Source of the DNA: Sinorhizobium garamanticum
GTDB lineage: Bacteria; Pseudomonadota; Alphaproteobacteria; Rhizobiales; Rhizobiaceae
NCBI RefSeq assembly: GCF_029892065.1
Contig: NZ_CP120374.1
Coordinates: forward strand, 1,240,001 to 1,304,000
DNA: 64,000 nt
Direction: 5' to 3'
Positions 38,024-45,678 of this stretch are shown here, piece by piece. The notes beneath the pieces are model-generated. The model was given only the letters and a program-made list of their open reading frames with translations. It made no database searches and was not told where the DNA came from. Position 1 is the first letter of the stretch; the number at the start of each line of letters is the position of its first letter. A program made the position numbers and the translations under genes.

Positions 38024-38476
38024 ATGGACGCTACAGACAGAAAAATCATTGGGATCCTCGCGGATGACGCCCGCACGTCATTGACCGACATCGGTGCGGC
38101 GGTCGACCTCTCACCGTCTGCGGTCAACGAACGCATCCGCCGCCTCGTCGCCAGTAGTACGATCCGCCGCTTTACGCTCGATGTGGATCATCGCGCCCTT
38201 GGCCTCGACGTTCTCGCCTTTGTCTGGATCGCCCTTTCGGCCGATGCCGATGAAGCCGAATTCCGTGCATTCATGGCGGCGCACCCGGTCGTCGCCGAAT
38301 GCCATCACGTGACTGGCGCATGGTCCTATTGCGTCAAGATCCGCATGCCGACGCTTGGCGACATCGAGCCGTTTCTCTCGGAGCTGAAAGCACGGCGATA
38401 TCTCGCCCGCAGCGAGACCGTCATCGCGCTTTCGACGGTTGCCGATAACCTCTTCACAGGACCGGAGGTCCGATAG
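38024..38476 (+). CDS. Lrp/AsnC-family transcriptional regulator
   Basis: A 150-residue regulator: N-terminal HTH (DRKIIGILADDARTSLTDIGAAVDLSPSAVNERIRRL) and a C-terminal RAM amino-acid-binding domain. It lies two bases before a LysE-type exporter in the same direction, so it most likely controls that exporter in response to an amino acid. The AT-rich 60 bases upstream of the start would hold its promoter and site. Confidence 0.92.
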   Translation: MDATDRKIIGILADDARTSLTDIGAAVDLSPSAVNERIRRLVASSTIRRFTLDVDHRALGLDVLAFVWIALSADADEAEFRAFMAAHPVVAECHHVTGAWSYCVKIRMPTLGDIEPFLSELKARRYLARSETVIALSTVADNLFTGPEVR

Positions 38477-38478
38477 AC

Positions 38479-39102
38479 ATGTCGATATTGCTTTTCGGCA
38501 AAGGCCTCCTGCTCGGCCTCGCCATTGCCGCGCCAGTCGGGCCGATCGGCGCGCTTTGCATCAGCCGCACGCTGACGCGCGGTTTTTGGGCCGGCGTCGC
38601 CGGCGGTCTCGGAACCGCGCTCGCCGACGCGACCTACGCGATGCTCGCGGCCGTCGGCTTCGCGGCATTCGCTGCCGTGCTTTCCGCGATCGCGACACCT
38701 CTCAGCCTGGTGGGAGGCCTGTTCATGATCTGGCTCGGCTGGCGCGGACTGGCCCCGAAGCCCGTTGCGACGGCCGCCGAGATCGACGCGCGCGATCTCA
38801 TTCACACCACGACCGCGACCTTCTTCCTGACGATCGCCAACCCCACGACCATCCTGTCCTTCGCCGCGATCTTCGCGGGGCTCGGGCTTTCGACGGTCGG
38901 CGAAGGAGCAAAAGGCGCAATTGTCGTCTCGGGCGTCTTTCTCGGTTCGCTCGCCTGGTGGTTCTTCCTGAGCGGCGGCGTCGCGCTTGCCAGGACACGA
39001 CTTCCGGACCGATTCGCCACCTGGGTGTCGCGCCTTTCCGGACTGCTGCTCATCGGATTTGGCGTAACCGCGCTCGCCTCGACCGCAACCCGGTTTGTCT
39101 GA
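38479..39102 (+). CDS. LysE/RhtB-family amino acid exporter
   Basis: A 207-residue membrane protein with about six hydrophobic segments. The N-terminal LGLAIAAPVGPIGALCISRTLTRG is the LysE-family signature, and FFLTIANPTTILSFAAIFAGLG is the conserved TM4-5 part. Exports an amino acid; which one is not readable. It probably forms an operon with the Lrp-type regulator two bases upstream. Confidence 0.92.
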   Translation: MSILLFGKGLLLGLAIAAPVGPIGALCISRTLTRGFWAGVAGGLGTALADATYAMLAAVGFAAFAAVLSAIATPLSLVGGLFMIWLGWRGLAPKPVATAAEIDARDLIHTTTATFFLTIANPTTILSFAAIFAGLGLSTVGEGAKGAIVVSGVFLGSLAWWFFLSGGVALARTRLPDRFATWVSRLSGLLLIGFGVTALASTATRFV

Positions 39103-39233
39103 CGCCTTGTGCACAACACAATCACAAAATGTGCTTCGTGCCTCGGATTCTGGCGCGCACTGATTGCATCGCATCATTTATTCGAGCAAACTTATATGGA
39201 TGAGGTCGAACCGTTCCGAGGAGAATCACTGCA

Positions 39234-39692
39234 ATGAATAAGAAGGATCCAAACCCGATAGATACCTTCGTCGGTTCTCGTGTCAGAATGCGCAGACTGA
39301 TGGTCGGGCTGAGCCAGGAAAAGCTGGCCGATGGCCTGGGCATCACGTTCCAGCAGGTACAGAAGTACGAAAAGGGCACAAACCGCATCGGCGCGAGCCG
39401 CCTACAGGCGATTGCCGATATCCTGGGCGTCCACCCGAGCTTTTTCTTCCAACGTGAAGACGACAAGCCGCTGGGACGAGACAGCGCCGGCGACATGCAC
39501 GAATCGAACGAGATTTCCTCCTTCGTGGCCTCGAAGGAAGGCATCGCACTCAACAGGGCCTTCCTGAAGATTGCCGATCCCGTGCTGCGGAAGAAGATCA
39601 TCTCGCTCGTTGCCGCCATGGCCCAGGCACCGGATGCGGAGTCGACGAGCGTCGCCTCTGAAGCGCGTCGCCCAGAGCCTCTGCACGGCTAG
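39234..39692 (+). CDS. XRE-family transcriptional regulator
   Basis: A 152-residue protein with a Cro/C1 HTH at about residues 12-68 (VRMRRLMVGLSQEKLADGLG, ITFQQVQKYEKGTNRIGASRLQAIADIL) and a variable C-terminal half. This HTH type is common in rhizobia. It stands just ahead of the peptide-modification cluster, separated by a mosaic repeat, so a regulatory link to that cluster is possible but not shown. GAGGAG sits upstream of the ATG. Confidence 0.88.
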   Translation: MNKKDPNPIDTFVGSRVRMRRLMVGLSQEKLADGLGITFQQVQKYEKGTNRIGASRLQAIADILGVHPSFFFQREDDKPLGRDSAGDMHESNEISSFVASKEGIALNRAFLKIADPVLRKKIISLVAAMAQAPDAESTSVASEARRPEPLHG

Positions 39693-39772
39693 AGACGCGC
39701 AAACGACGCTGTAGCACTGTAATTTGCTGCATGTTTCCTTAAATCGACTGCGATTTAAGGAAACATGCAGCA
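39692..39772. repeat. palindromic mosaic repeat with 22-bp perfect hairpin
   Basis: A partial arm (GACGCGCAAACGACGCTGTAG) is followed by a perfect 22-bp stem, 39725-39746 with 39751-39772, around the four-base loop ACTG. The stem contains CCTTAAATCG/CGATTTAAGG. The copy at 45502-45597 has the same parts in the same order. It resembles the rhizobial intergenic mosaic elements. Confidence 0.7.
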
Positions 39773-39803
39773 GAGATAGCCTTACTGTCAGCGAGGGGGC
39801 CGC

Positions 39804-41672
39804 ATGACCTATAGGTTGCAGACTCTGGGACGATTGCGCCTGCTCAACGAAGCGGGCCGCGAAGTCGCCTTCCCCGAGAAGGGTCTGCTCATCCTGTGTT
39901 TTGCGATTGCCAACGGCTATCGCGAGCAATCCCGGGCGGAAGCTGCCAGGCTGCTCTGGGACGGGGTCGAGCCCAGCCAAGCCTATGTTAACCTGCGCAA
40001 GACAATTTCCCGCATCACCGCGCAACAGATGGAGCTCGGCCGAACCTTTCTGACCTTTTCGCAGTCGTCAATCCTGCTTAATCCCGGAACCTTGACGAGC
40101 GACCTGGATGCCGTGACCGACGATGGCGGCGATGCCGTGGCTCGCTTCTGCCGCATTGCCACCGTGCTGCGCGACGATTTCCTGAAGGACACGAAATCGC
40201 ACGGCAAGGCGCTCGATGCCTGGATCGGCCGCCAGCGGGAGACGCATATGTCCCTGCTGCGGGAAAGTCTGCTTGCCGCGGCGCCCGCCGCCGCGGGCCA
40301 ACATCGCGAACTTCTCAAGTCGGCGGCAATGCGCTTGCTTGAGCGCAGCCCCTCGGACGAGGAAGTCCGCAAAGTCTTGAAGAACGCACTGGAGTCGGAA
40401 GGACGACACCACGACGCGCAGGTCATCTTCGACAGCGTCAGCCGGTCGGTTCCGATCATCGGCAACCAGCCGTCCGCGCCCGTCGAGATCCTCGTCAGAG
40501 ACGACGCTCACCAGAGAAAGCCGCCGCGGCTCGTCCTGCTGCCGCCGAACGCAGAACGCGCGCATAGCCCCGCAGCGATTTTTGCGAGTTCCCTCATCGA
40601 GGACGTAACAATCGGCCTTTGCGCGCTTCGGTCCGTCAGCGTGATAGCGCCCTATACCGCGGCGCAGATCGGCCTTCAGGCCGATAAGGCCAACACCTAC
40701 GAACGGCACACCATCAGCTATATCCTCGACACGCGGTTGACCGACGAGGGTGACCGCCAGAGCCTGTTTGCCCAACTGATCTTCTTCGCAAATGACGAGG
40801 TCATCTGGGCCGACCGGTTCAATCTCGTCGGCGACGGGCTGATGCAGTCGCGCAGGGGCATTGCACACCGGATCGCGGCGGCTATTGCCAGTCAGGTTGA
40901 ACAGAACGAGGCCGTTCGTGGTTCCTATGAGGACCACGCGGATTCCTATCGAAGCTATCTTCTCGGCCAGCGACACCTGAAGGACCTCAACCTTCCCGAG
41001 ATCCGCCGCGCCCGCAAGAGCTTCAGGGAGGCACTGGGCCAACAGGCGGGTTTCGCACCCGCGATGGGCGGACTGGCCCGGACCTATTTCTTCGAATGGC
41101 TGCTGACGGCACGCAATGATCGTGAACTGCTGAGGCTGGCCGAGCGGCATGCCCGGGAGGCCGTGGCCGCCGACGAAACACTCGCCTCCGGCTATCTGGA
41201 ACTCGGCGTGGTCAAGCTCTACCTGCGCCAATTCGACGAGAGCGTTGAGTTCCTCGACAGGGCGGAAGCATTGAGCCCGCATTACGCGAATGTCCTCGCC
41301 AGCTACGGCGACACCCTCGTGCAGGCGTCACGCCCAATGGAGGGACTTCAAAAGATCAAGACGGCGATCGATCTCAATCCGATCTCACCCGACAACTATT
41401 TTTGGGCGGCGGCTGGTGCCAGCTATTCTCTTGGCCAATACGAAGAGGCCCTCGGCTACATTGATCGGATGCGGGACAGAACGCCCGCCGACCGGCTATC
41501 GGCGGCAAGCTGGGGCATGCTCGGCGACCGCAGAAAGGCCCGCCAGTTCGTGCGCAAGACATTCGACGTCCACCCGGATTTCGATCTCGACCGGTGGATG
41601 GCGATCGTGCCGTTCCGGGAGGAGTGGCAGAGGGAGCATTACCGCGAGGGCTTAAAGAAGGCCGGTTTTTGA
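39804..41672 (+). CDS. winged-helix/TPR regulator (SARP-like)
   Basis: 622 residues. The N-terminal ~90 (YRLQTLGRLRLLNEAGREVAFPEKGLLILCFAI...LLWDGVEPSQAYVNLRKTISRI) resemble the winged helix of OmpR/SARP-type activators, followed by a BTAD-like helical part to about 210. Residues about 250-370 (AAIFASSLIEDVTIGLCALRSVSVIAPYTAAQIG) resemble the TolB-N-like domain found in such regulators and class III cyclases. The C-terminal ~220 residues contain TPR-type helical repeats. It precedes the peptide-YcaO-TfuA genes by 35 bases and is the likely activator of the cluster. Exact target is unknown. Confidence 0.8.
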   Translation: MTYRLQTLGRLRLLNEAGREVAFPEKGLLILCFAIANGYREQSRAEAARLLWDGVEPSQAYVNLRKTISRITAQQMELGRTFLTFSQSSILLNPGTLTSDLDAVTDDGGDAVARFCRIATVLRDDFLKDTKSHGKALDAWIGRQRETHMSLLRESLLAAAPAAAGQHRELLKSAAMRLLERSPSDEEVRKVLKNALESEGRHHDAQVIFDSVSRSVPIIGNQPSAPVEILVRDDAHQRKPPRLVLLPPNAERAHSPAAIFASSLIEDVTIGLCALRSVSVIAPYTAAQIGLQADKANTYERHTISYILDTRLTDEGDRQSLFAQLIFFANDEVIWADRFNLVGDGLMQSRRGIAHRIAAAIASQVEQNEAVRGSYEDHADSYRSYLLGQRHLKDLNLPEIRRARKSFREALGQQAGFAPAMGGLARTYFFEWLLTARNDRELLRLAERHAREAVAADETLASGYLELGVVKLYLRQFDESVEFLDRAEALSPHYANVLASYGDTLVQASRPMEGLQKIKTAIDLNPISPDNYFWAAAGASYSLGQYEEALGYIDRMRDRTPADRLSAASWGMLGDRRKARQFVRKTFDVHPDFDLDRWMAIVPFREEWQREHYREGLKKAGF

Positions 41673-41707
41673 GGCGCAATTCCGCGCGACAGCAAGAGGG
41701 GTAAGTA

Positions 41708-41926
41708 ATGGCTGAAGTTGTTGTTTTCGGCATTGCCGGAGAGGATCATTTGTGGCTTGCGGATCTCAAGGCGGGGACGGTCACCAGGATCGATCCGCCC
41801 AAGCAGGGCGCGCTGGCCGACGCCGACGCATTGCGTAAGTCCGGCTCCACGGTCGTCAAGACCGTCAATCTTGCAGCTGCGGCAACTTCCGCCGACGCCG
41901 TCTTCGGTGGCTACATGGACGGCTAG
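41708..41926 (+). CDS. 72-residue peptide, candidate substrate of the YcaO/TfuA enzymes
   Basis: A small acidic/neutral protein without Cys. It starts MAEVVVFGIAGEDHLWLADL and ends SADAVFGGYMDG, with a Gly-Gly near the C-terminus that could be a leader-cleavage site. GAGGGG lies about eight bases before the ATG. Codon third positions are strongly GC-biased as in real genes here. Sitting directly before ycaO it is the natural candidate precursor, or a recognition protein. It ends at a TAG that is in the same frame as ycaO, with no other stop before the ycaO start. No known precursor family was recognised. Confidence 0.65.
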   Translation: MAEVVVFGIAGEDHLWLADLKAGTVTRIDPPKQGALADADALRKSGSTVVKTVNLAAAATSADAVFGGYMDG

Positions 41927-41959
41927 CCGCTGGCCATAGGCGCGGGGGCGGCCGACCAA

Positions 41960-43186
41960 ATGGGGCTGCTGTCCGCGCGTCTCTTCAAAGTCATGTCTGG
42001 CTCAATTCGCTATTCCGATCGCATCTGCACCGCCGAAACGACCTTCGGCCGGATCGAGCCTTTTTTGCGGGCGTTCGGCATCACGCGACTTGCGCGCCTG
42101 ACCGGACTGGATTGCATCGGCATACCCGTCTGGAATGCCGTTTCTCCGAATTCGAAGTCGCTGGTGATCAATCAAGGCAAGGGCATAACGGACATCGACG
42201 CGAAAGTCTCGGCGGCGATGGAGGCGCTCGAGCGCACCGTCGCGTGCGCGCCACGCGTGCCGACGAGAGTTGCGAGCCGCAACGACCTGTTGGCCGAAGA
42301 CAATCAGGCCCTGTCTCTGCCGGGGCTGATCGCGAGCGGCCAGCCGGACCTTGCCGACGACGAGCCGATCCGGTGGGTTCTCGGCCGCAACCTCGACGGA
42401 GGCGCGCCGACATGGGTTCCGCTGGAGGCCGCCCTCCTCGACAGGACGGTGGAGAACTGTCGGTACTGGCAATCATCCGATGGCCTCGCATCCGGCAATA
42501 TTGAAACCGAAGCGGTGCTGCATGGACTCTTGGAACGGATCGAACGCGACGCCGAGGTGCTCTGGCGCCTCACGCCATTAGCCTCGAGGCTCAGAAGCTG
42601 CGTTGCAGCGCAAGCGCTCGGCGATCCGGTGCTTGCTGCGATGGCCGGGAAAATTGCCGCGGCCGATCTCGAGCTCCGCCTTTTCGACATCACCAGCGAT
42701 GTCGGCGTACCGTGCTTCACCGCAGTTGTAGCCGGGAACGACATCCTCACGGCCAAGGCGCCGCTTTTTCACCATGTCACGGTCGGGCATGGGGCACATC
42801 CGAATGCAGCCAGAGCGGCAATCCGCGCCGTGACCGAGGCGGCCCAATCGAGACTCACATATATCAGCGGCGCGCGCGACGACGTCTATCCGGAGACCTT
42901 CGTTCGCCCATTGCCGCAGCAGACGCAAAAACTGTTCGGGGCTGTGCCGCAAGAGCTGACACGTGTCCACGCCACAGAGGTGGGAGGGCCGGACGCGCTC
43001 TTGTCTTACGTCCTGCAGCGGCTGCGCGACGCAGGCATCGGTCTGGTCATCTCCGTGCCGTTGCTTGGTGATGATCTCCCCTTCGCGGTTGTCAAAGTGT
43101 TCGTTCCGGAGCTGGAAAACCCGGAGGGCGAGCGCAAGCGCCGCTTCGGCACGCGAGCGCTCTCCTGGGCACTGGAGGTGGCGTGA
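41960..43186 (+). CDS. YcaO-family enzyme (TfuA-associated)
   Basis: Up to 408 residues; the ATG at 41993 (MSGSIRYSD) is an alternative start. The YcaO nucleotide-binding elements are present: SAAMEALER at 84-92, LLERIERDA at 190-198 and RAVTEAAQSR followed by GARDD at 289-308. YcaO enzymes use ATP to activate backbone amides, giving azolines or, with TfuA, thioamides. The C-terminus has no proline-rich PxPxP tail of azoline-type cyclodehydratases, and no E1-like or dehydrogenase gene is nearby, which favours the TfuA/thioamide type. The next gene overlaps its stop. Confidence 0.9.
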   Translation: MGLLSARLFKVMSGSIRYSDRICTAETTFGRIEPFLRAFGITRLARLTGLDCIGIPVWNAVSPNSKSLVINQGKGITDIDAKVSAAMEALERTVACAPRVPTRVASRNDLLAEDNQALSLPGLIASGQPDLADDEPIRWVLGRNLDGGAPTWVPLEAALLDRTVENCRYWQSSDGLASGNIETEAVLHGLLERIERDAEVLWRLTPLASRLRSCVAAQALGDPVLAAMAGKIAAADLELRLFDITSDVGVPCFTAVVAGNDILTAKAPLFHHVTVGHGAHPNAARAAIRAVTEAAQSRLTYISGARDDVYPETFVRPLPQQTQKLFGAVPQELTRVHATEVGGPDALLSYVLQRLRDAGIGLVISVPLLGDDLPFAVVKVFVPELENPEGERKRRFGTRALSWALEVA

Positions 43187-43902
43187 AGATCGTCTTCGTC
43201 GGTCCGACCGTCCCCGATGCGCGCGAACGCGCCGGTGTGGCTTTCGCGGTCCGGCCGCCGGCGATGCAGGGAGACATCTTGCGCGCCGTACGCGCCGGCG
43301 CGACGATCATCGGCCTTGTCGACGGCAATTTCGAACATGTGGCGCCGGTCTGGCACAAGGAAATACTGTTCGCCCTGTCGCAAGGCGTACGCGTCTTTGG
43401 GGCGGCGAGCATGGGTGCCTTGCGCGCCGCCGAATGCGCGGCCTTCGGAATGGTCGGGATCGGAGAAATATATCGCCAGTATGCCGCAGGCGAGCTGGCG
43501 GACGACTCGGATGTGGCCCTGCTTCACGCTCCCACCGAGCTCGGCTATGCGCCGCTCACGGTCCCGCTGGTCAATGTGCGCGCGACGCTTGCACGCCTCA
43601 GGCATGCCGGCTCGATCAAATCCGCAGACGCGGCCCGGATCGAGGCGGCAGCCGGACGGATATTCTACAAGCGGCGTACCTGGGCAGCAATCGTTGCCGA
43701 GGCAGACCTTCGAGCGGATGGCGATCGCGCCGCCTTGGCGGCAAGGCTGCAGCAGGAGATCGTCGACCAGAAGCGCGCCGACGCCCTCGCGCTCTTCGAC
43801 GCGGTCCGGGCTCAGCCGGACGAACGACGCCGCGAAAGACCCGGCTGGGCGTTCAATTCGACAAGTATGTGGAAGGTTTTGCTAAATCAACCTGAGACGT
43901 AG
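43183..43902 (+). CDS. TfuA-like protein
   Basis: A 239-residue protein from a GTG that overlaps the ycaO stop (GTGA). The TfuA core is clear: VFVGPTVPDARER at the N-terminus, PPAMQGDILRAVRAGATIIGLVDGNFE, and VFGAASMGALRAAECAAFGMVGIGEIY at about 71-97. TfuA proteins are obligate partners of certain YcaO enzymes: in trifolitoxin synthesis, in thioamidated peptides, and in methyl-CoM reductase thioamidation. They are thought to help deliver sulfur. The C-terminal 60 residues are charged and helical. Confidence 0.92.
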   Translation: MKIVFVGPTVPDARERAGVAFAVRPPAMQGDILRAVRAGATIIGLVDGNFEHVAPVWHKEILFALSQGVRVFGAASMGALRAAECAAFGMVGIGEIYRQYAAGELADDSDVALLHAPTELGYAPLTVPLVNVRATLARLRHAGSIKSADAARIEAAAGRIFYKRRTWAAIVAEADLRADGDRAALAARLQQEIVDQKRADALALFDAVRAQPDERRRERPGWAFNSTSMWKVLLNQPET

Positions 43903-43928
43903 GTTCGGTTGCATTTCCCATTCAGCGT

Positions 43929-43974
43929 GTGTCACGCTCGTGTCACGCCCACGGCCCGGAAGTCACGCTATATT
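43929..43974 (+). promoter_or_regulatory. direct repeats GTCACGC and -10 box: SARP-like activator site
   Basis: GTCACGC occurs at 43931-43937, 43942-43948 and 43962-43968, so the starts are 11 and 20 bases apart, close to one and two helical turns. TATATT follows at 43969-43974. SARP-type activators bind heptamer direct repeats at about 11-base intervals close to the -10 box. It sits ahead of the 78-residue gene; the SARP-like protein at 39804 is the obvious candidate to bind it. Confidence 0.55.
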
Positions 43975-43986
43975 GCTGACGAAAGC

Positions 43987-44001
43987 GGGTCGCAGTGACC
44001 C
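43987..44001 (+). other. leader hairpin upstream of the 78-residue gene
   Basis: GGGTC, five bases, GACCC form a small stem in the predicted 5' untranslated leader, about 23 bases before the ATG at 44024. A GGGG run just before the start could act as ribosome site. Any role in translational control is a guess. Confidence 0.3.
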
Positions 44002-44023
44002 CCGAGTGGCACTGGGGAATATC

Positions 44024-44260
44024 ATGCAGCAATCCATTAAGTTACCTATCGACGCGGAAGACAAGGAGAAAGAACTTCTGGCCCTTGCCCGCCTCGTCAG
44101 CTACGCGCGAGACTCCGCCAAGACACTAAACGTCGAAGGCGCACAATATTGCCTGGAACTGGCTTTGGCCTCCCTGCTCCAGGAAGTCGAATACATCACC
44201 GACAAGAACGTTCTTCCGACAGTCGACCTGATGGCGCTGGGCAGCCTGGGCCGCTGCTAA
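44024..44260 (+). CDS. 78-residue hypothetical protein next to tfuA
   Basis: A small helical protein (MQQSIKLPIDAEDKEKELLA... ending LGSLGRC). The middle section, LARLVSYARDSAKTLNVEGAQYCLELALASLLQEV, looks like two amphipathic helices. It has two Cys, one at the very C-terminus. No family is recognised. Its own promoter-like repeats sit directly upstream, and it is 121 bases after tfuA on the same strand. It could be a second substrate, a regulator or an unrelated conserved protein. The ATG at 44024 is preferred over an upstream frame that runs through the promoter. Confidence 0.65.
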   Translation: MQQSIKLPIDAEDKEKELLALARLVSYARDSAKTLNVEGAQYCLELALASLLQEVEYITDKNVLPTVDLMALGSLGRC

Positions 44261-44366
44261 CCAACGCATGTCGCTCGAGAGCGTGCAGCGCTCATGGGCA
44301 ACGGCAGCATAGAGACGAAGATACGTCGTTTCAAAGGGTTAGATGAAATGAACTGGGAGAGAGGGG

Positions 44367-44412
44367 CGAGGAGCTGGAGCGGTTTCGACTGGGATCGCGC
44401 TCCAGCTCCTCG
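44367..44412. terminator. long inverted repeat between convergent genes
   Basis: A perfect 15-bp stem (44367-44381 with 44398-44412, CGAGGAGCTGGAGCG and its complement) with a 16-base loop lies between two genes that converge. It is well placed as a bidirectional terminator, although no T-run follows on either side. Confidence 0.6.
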
Positions 44413-44438
44413 GACTCGTTGGCGTCGGCGTGGCCCGC

Positions 44439-45395
44439 TCACGATCGAGCGATGGGCACCAATGTCCTCTTTTCGATCTTGCCCGTCACCGAAAAGATCA
44501 GGAATTCGGTCGCCTGACCGATCCTCTCCCCGTCCATCAGCCTGACGACATCGTCCACGCCGCCGACGGGCTTGCCGTCGATCGACAGGATATAGTCGCC
44601 TTCCCGAAGACCACCGCGCTCGGCCGGGCCGCCGGGTTCCAGCCGTCTCAGCCGGACCGACGTCGTCCGGTCGGTTCCCGCCGCCAGCGCGATCCTGCGC
44701 GGCAACTCAATCGTGTCGGCGGCAATGCCGATATACGCCCGCCTGACATGGCCGTATCGGAGAATCTCGGAAATCACGAAATTCGCCGTGTTCGAGGCGA
44801 CCGCAAAGGCGATGCTCTGCGCTCCCTGGATCCCGGCCGTGTTGACCCCGATCACTTCGCCGCCCGACGAGACGAGCGGCCCTCCCGAGTTTCCGGGATT
44901 GAGGGCGGCGTCCGTCTGGATCACGTCGTCCATCAGGCGCCCGTTCGCCGCCCGCATGGTGCGACCAAGCGCCGAGACGATGCCCGCCGTGACGGTCCAT
45001 TCGAAACCCAGCGGATTGCCGATGGCGATGGCGATGTGCCCTCGTCGCAACCGCTTCGAATCGCCCAGTCGCGCCCAGGCGCCGACGCTCGAGTTCGCTC
45101 GTATGAGCGCGATGTCGGTGTCGACGTCGCGACCAAGCACACGACCTTCCGTCACATAGCCGTCCGGCGTCGTGATTCGCACAGCCTTAGAATCCCCGAC
45201 GACGTGATTGTTCGTCACGATCAACCCGTCGGAAGAAACCGCGAAGCCCGAGCCATGACCAGCCCTGCCGCCAAACCGCTCGATGCGGCTGACCGCCGGG
45301 CCGACCACATCGACCGCGCCGGCAATTGCGTGCGAATAGGCGTCCGTCAGCGCGCCGTCGTCGGCGGGCGCCATTTCCTTTTTGATGAAACCCAT
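44439..45395 (-). CDS. trypsin-like serine protease with PDZ domain, no signal peptide
   Basis: About 318 residues from MGFIKKEMAPAD; GAGG lies upstream of the ATG at 45395. The HtrA/DegP-type catalytic triad is complete: His ~64 (TNNHVV), Asp ~94 (DTDIALI), Ser ~170 (GNSGGPL). A PDZ domain covers about 225-310 (RRAYIGIAAD ... LREGDYILSIDGKPV). Unlike periplasmic DegP/DegQ it has no signal peptide or membrane anchor, so a cytoplasmic location is predicted. It converges on the YcaO/TfuA cluster; a role in leader removal or clearance is speculation. Confidence 0.88.
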   Translation of the reverse strand: MGFIKKEMAPADDGALTDAYSHAIAGAVDVVGPAVSRIERFGGRAGHGSGFAVSSDGLIVTNNHVVGDSKAVRITTPDGYVTEGRVLGRDVDTDIALIRANSSVGAWARLGDSKRLRRGHIAIAIGNPLGFEWTVTAGIVSALGRTMRAANGRLMDDVIQTDAALNPGNSGGPLVSSGGEVIGVNTAGIQGAQSIAFAVASNTANFVISEILRYGHVRRAYIGIAADTIELPRRIALAAGTDRTTSVRLRRLEPGGPAERGGLREGDYILSIDGKPVGGVDDVVRLMDGERIGQATEFLIFSVTGKIEKRTLVPIARS

Positions 45396-45501
45396 GATCT
45401 GATCCTCAAGCGGCGGCGACCATCGCCGCCGAACCAACGGACCGAAGCAATTTGGTACTGTTGTTCAAAATAGATGGATGGGCCCGCGGATCGGTTCAAG
45501 C

Positions 45502-45597
45502 CTACAGCGCCGCGCGTCTCATCAGACGTGCAAAGGACGCTGTAGCACTTTGAATTGGTGCATGTTCTTAACCTTAAATCGGCTACGATTTAAGGTT
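45502..45597. repeat. palindromic mosaic repeat, full copy
   Basis: Two linked inverted repeats: CTACAGCGCCGCGCGTCT (45502-45519) with AGACGTGCAAAGGACGCTGTAG (45524-45545), and AACCTTAAATCG (45570-45581) with CGATTTAAGGTT (45586-45597). Order and spacer match the partial copy at 39692. It resembles the intergenic mosaic elements described in Rhizobium and Sinorhizobium. Confidence 0.7.
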
Positions 45598-45678
45598 ACA
45601 TGCAGTCGGCTGAATCGAGGCACTCCGCGCACCACCTTGCCTTAAATTCATGCATTTCATCCATGCGCAAAATTTTTA

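Noticed and set aside
39725..39772. Simple intrinsic terminator of the XRE gene
   Set aside because: The stem lacks a T-run and has a homologous copy at 45570-45597 in an unrelated context, so a dispersed repeat explains it better, although it may also affect transcription.
41708..41926. Lasso, Nif11/NHLP-type or thiazole/oxazole precursor
   Set aside because: No Nif11-like leader, no B/C lasso enzymes, no E1-like or dehydrogenase genes and no Cys in the peptide.
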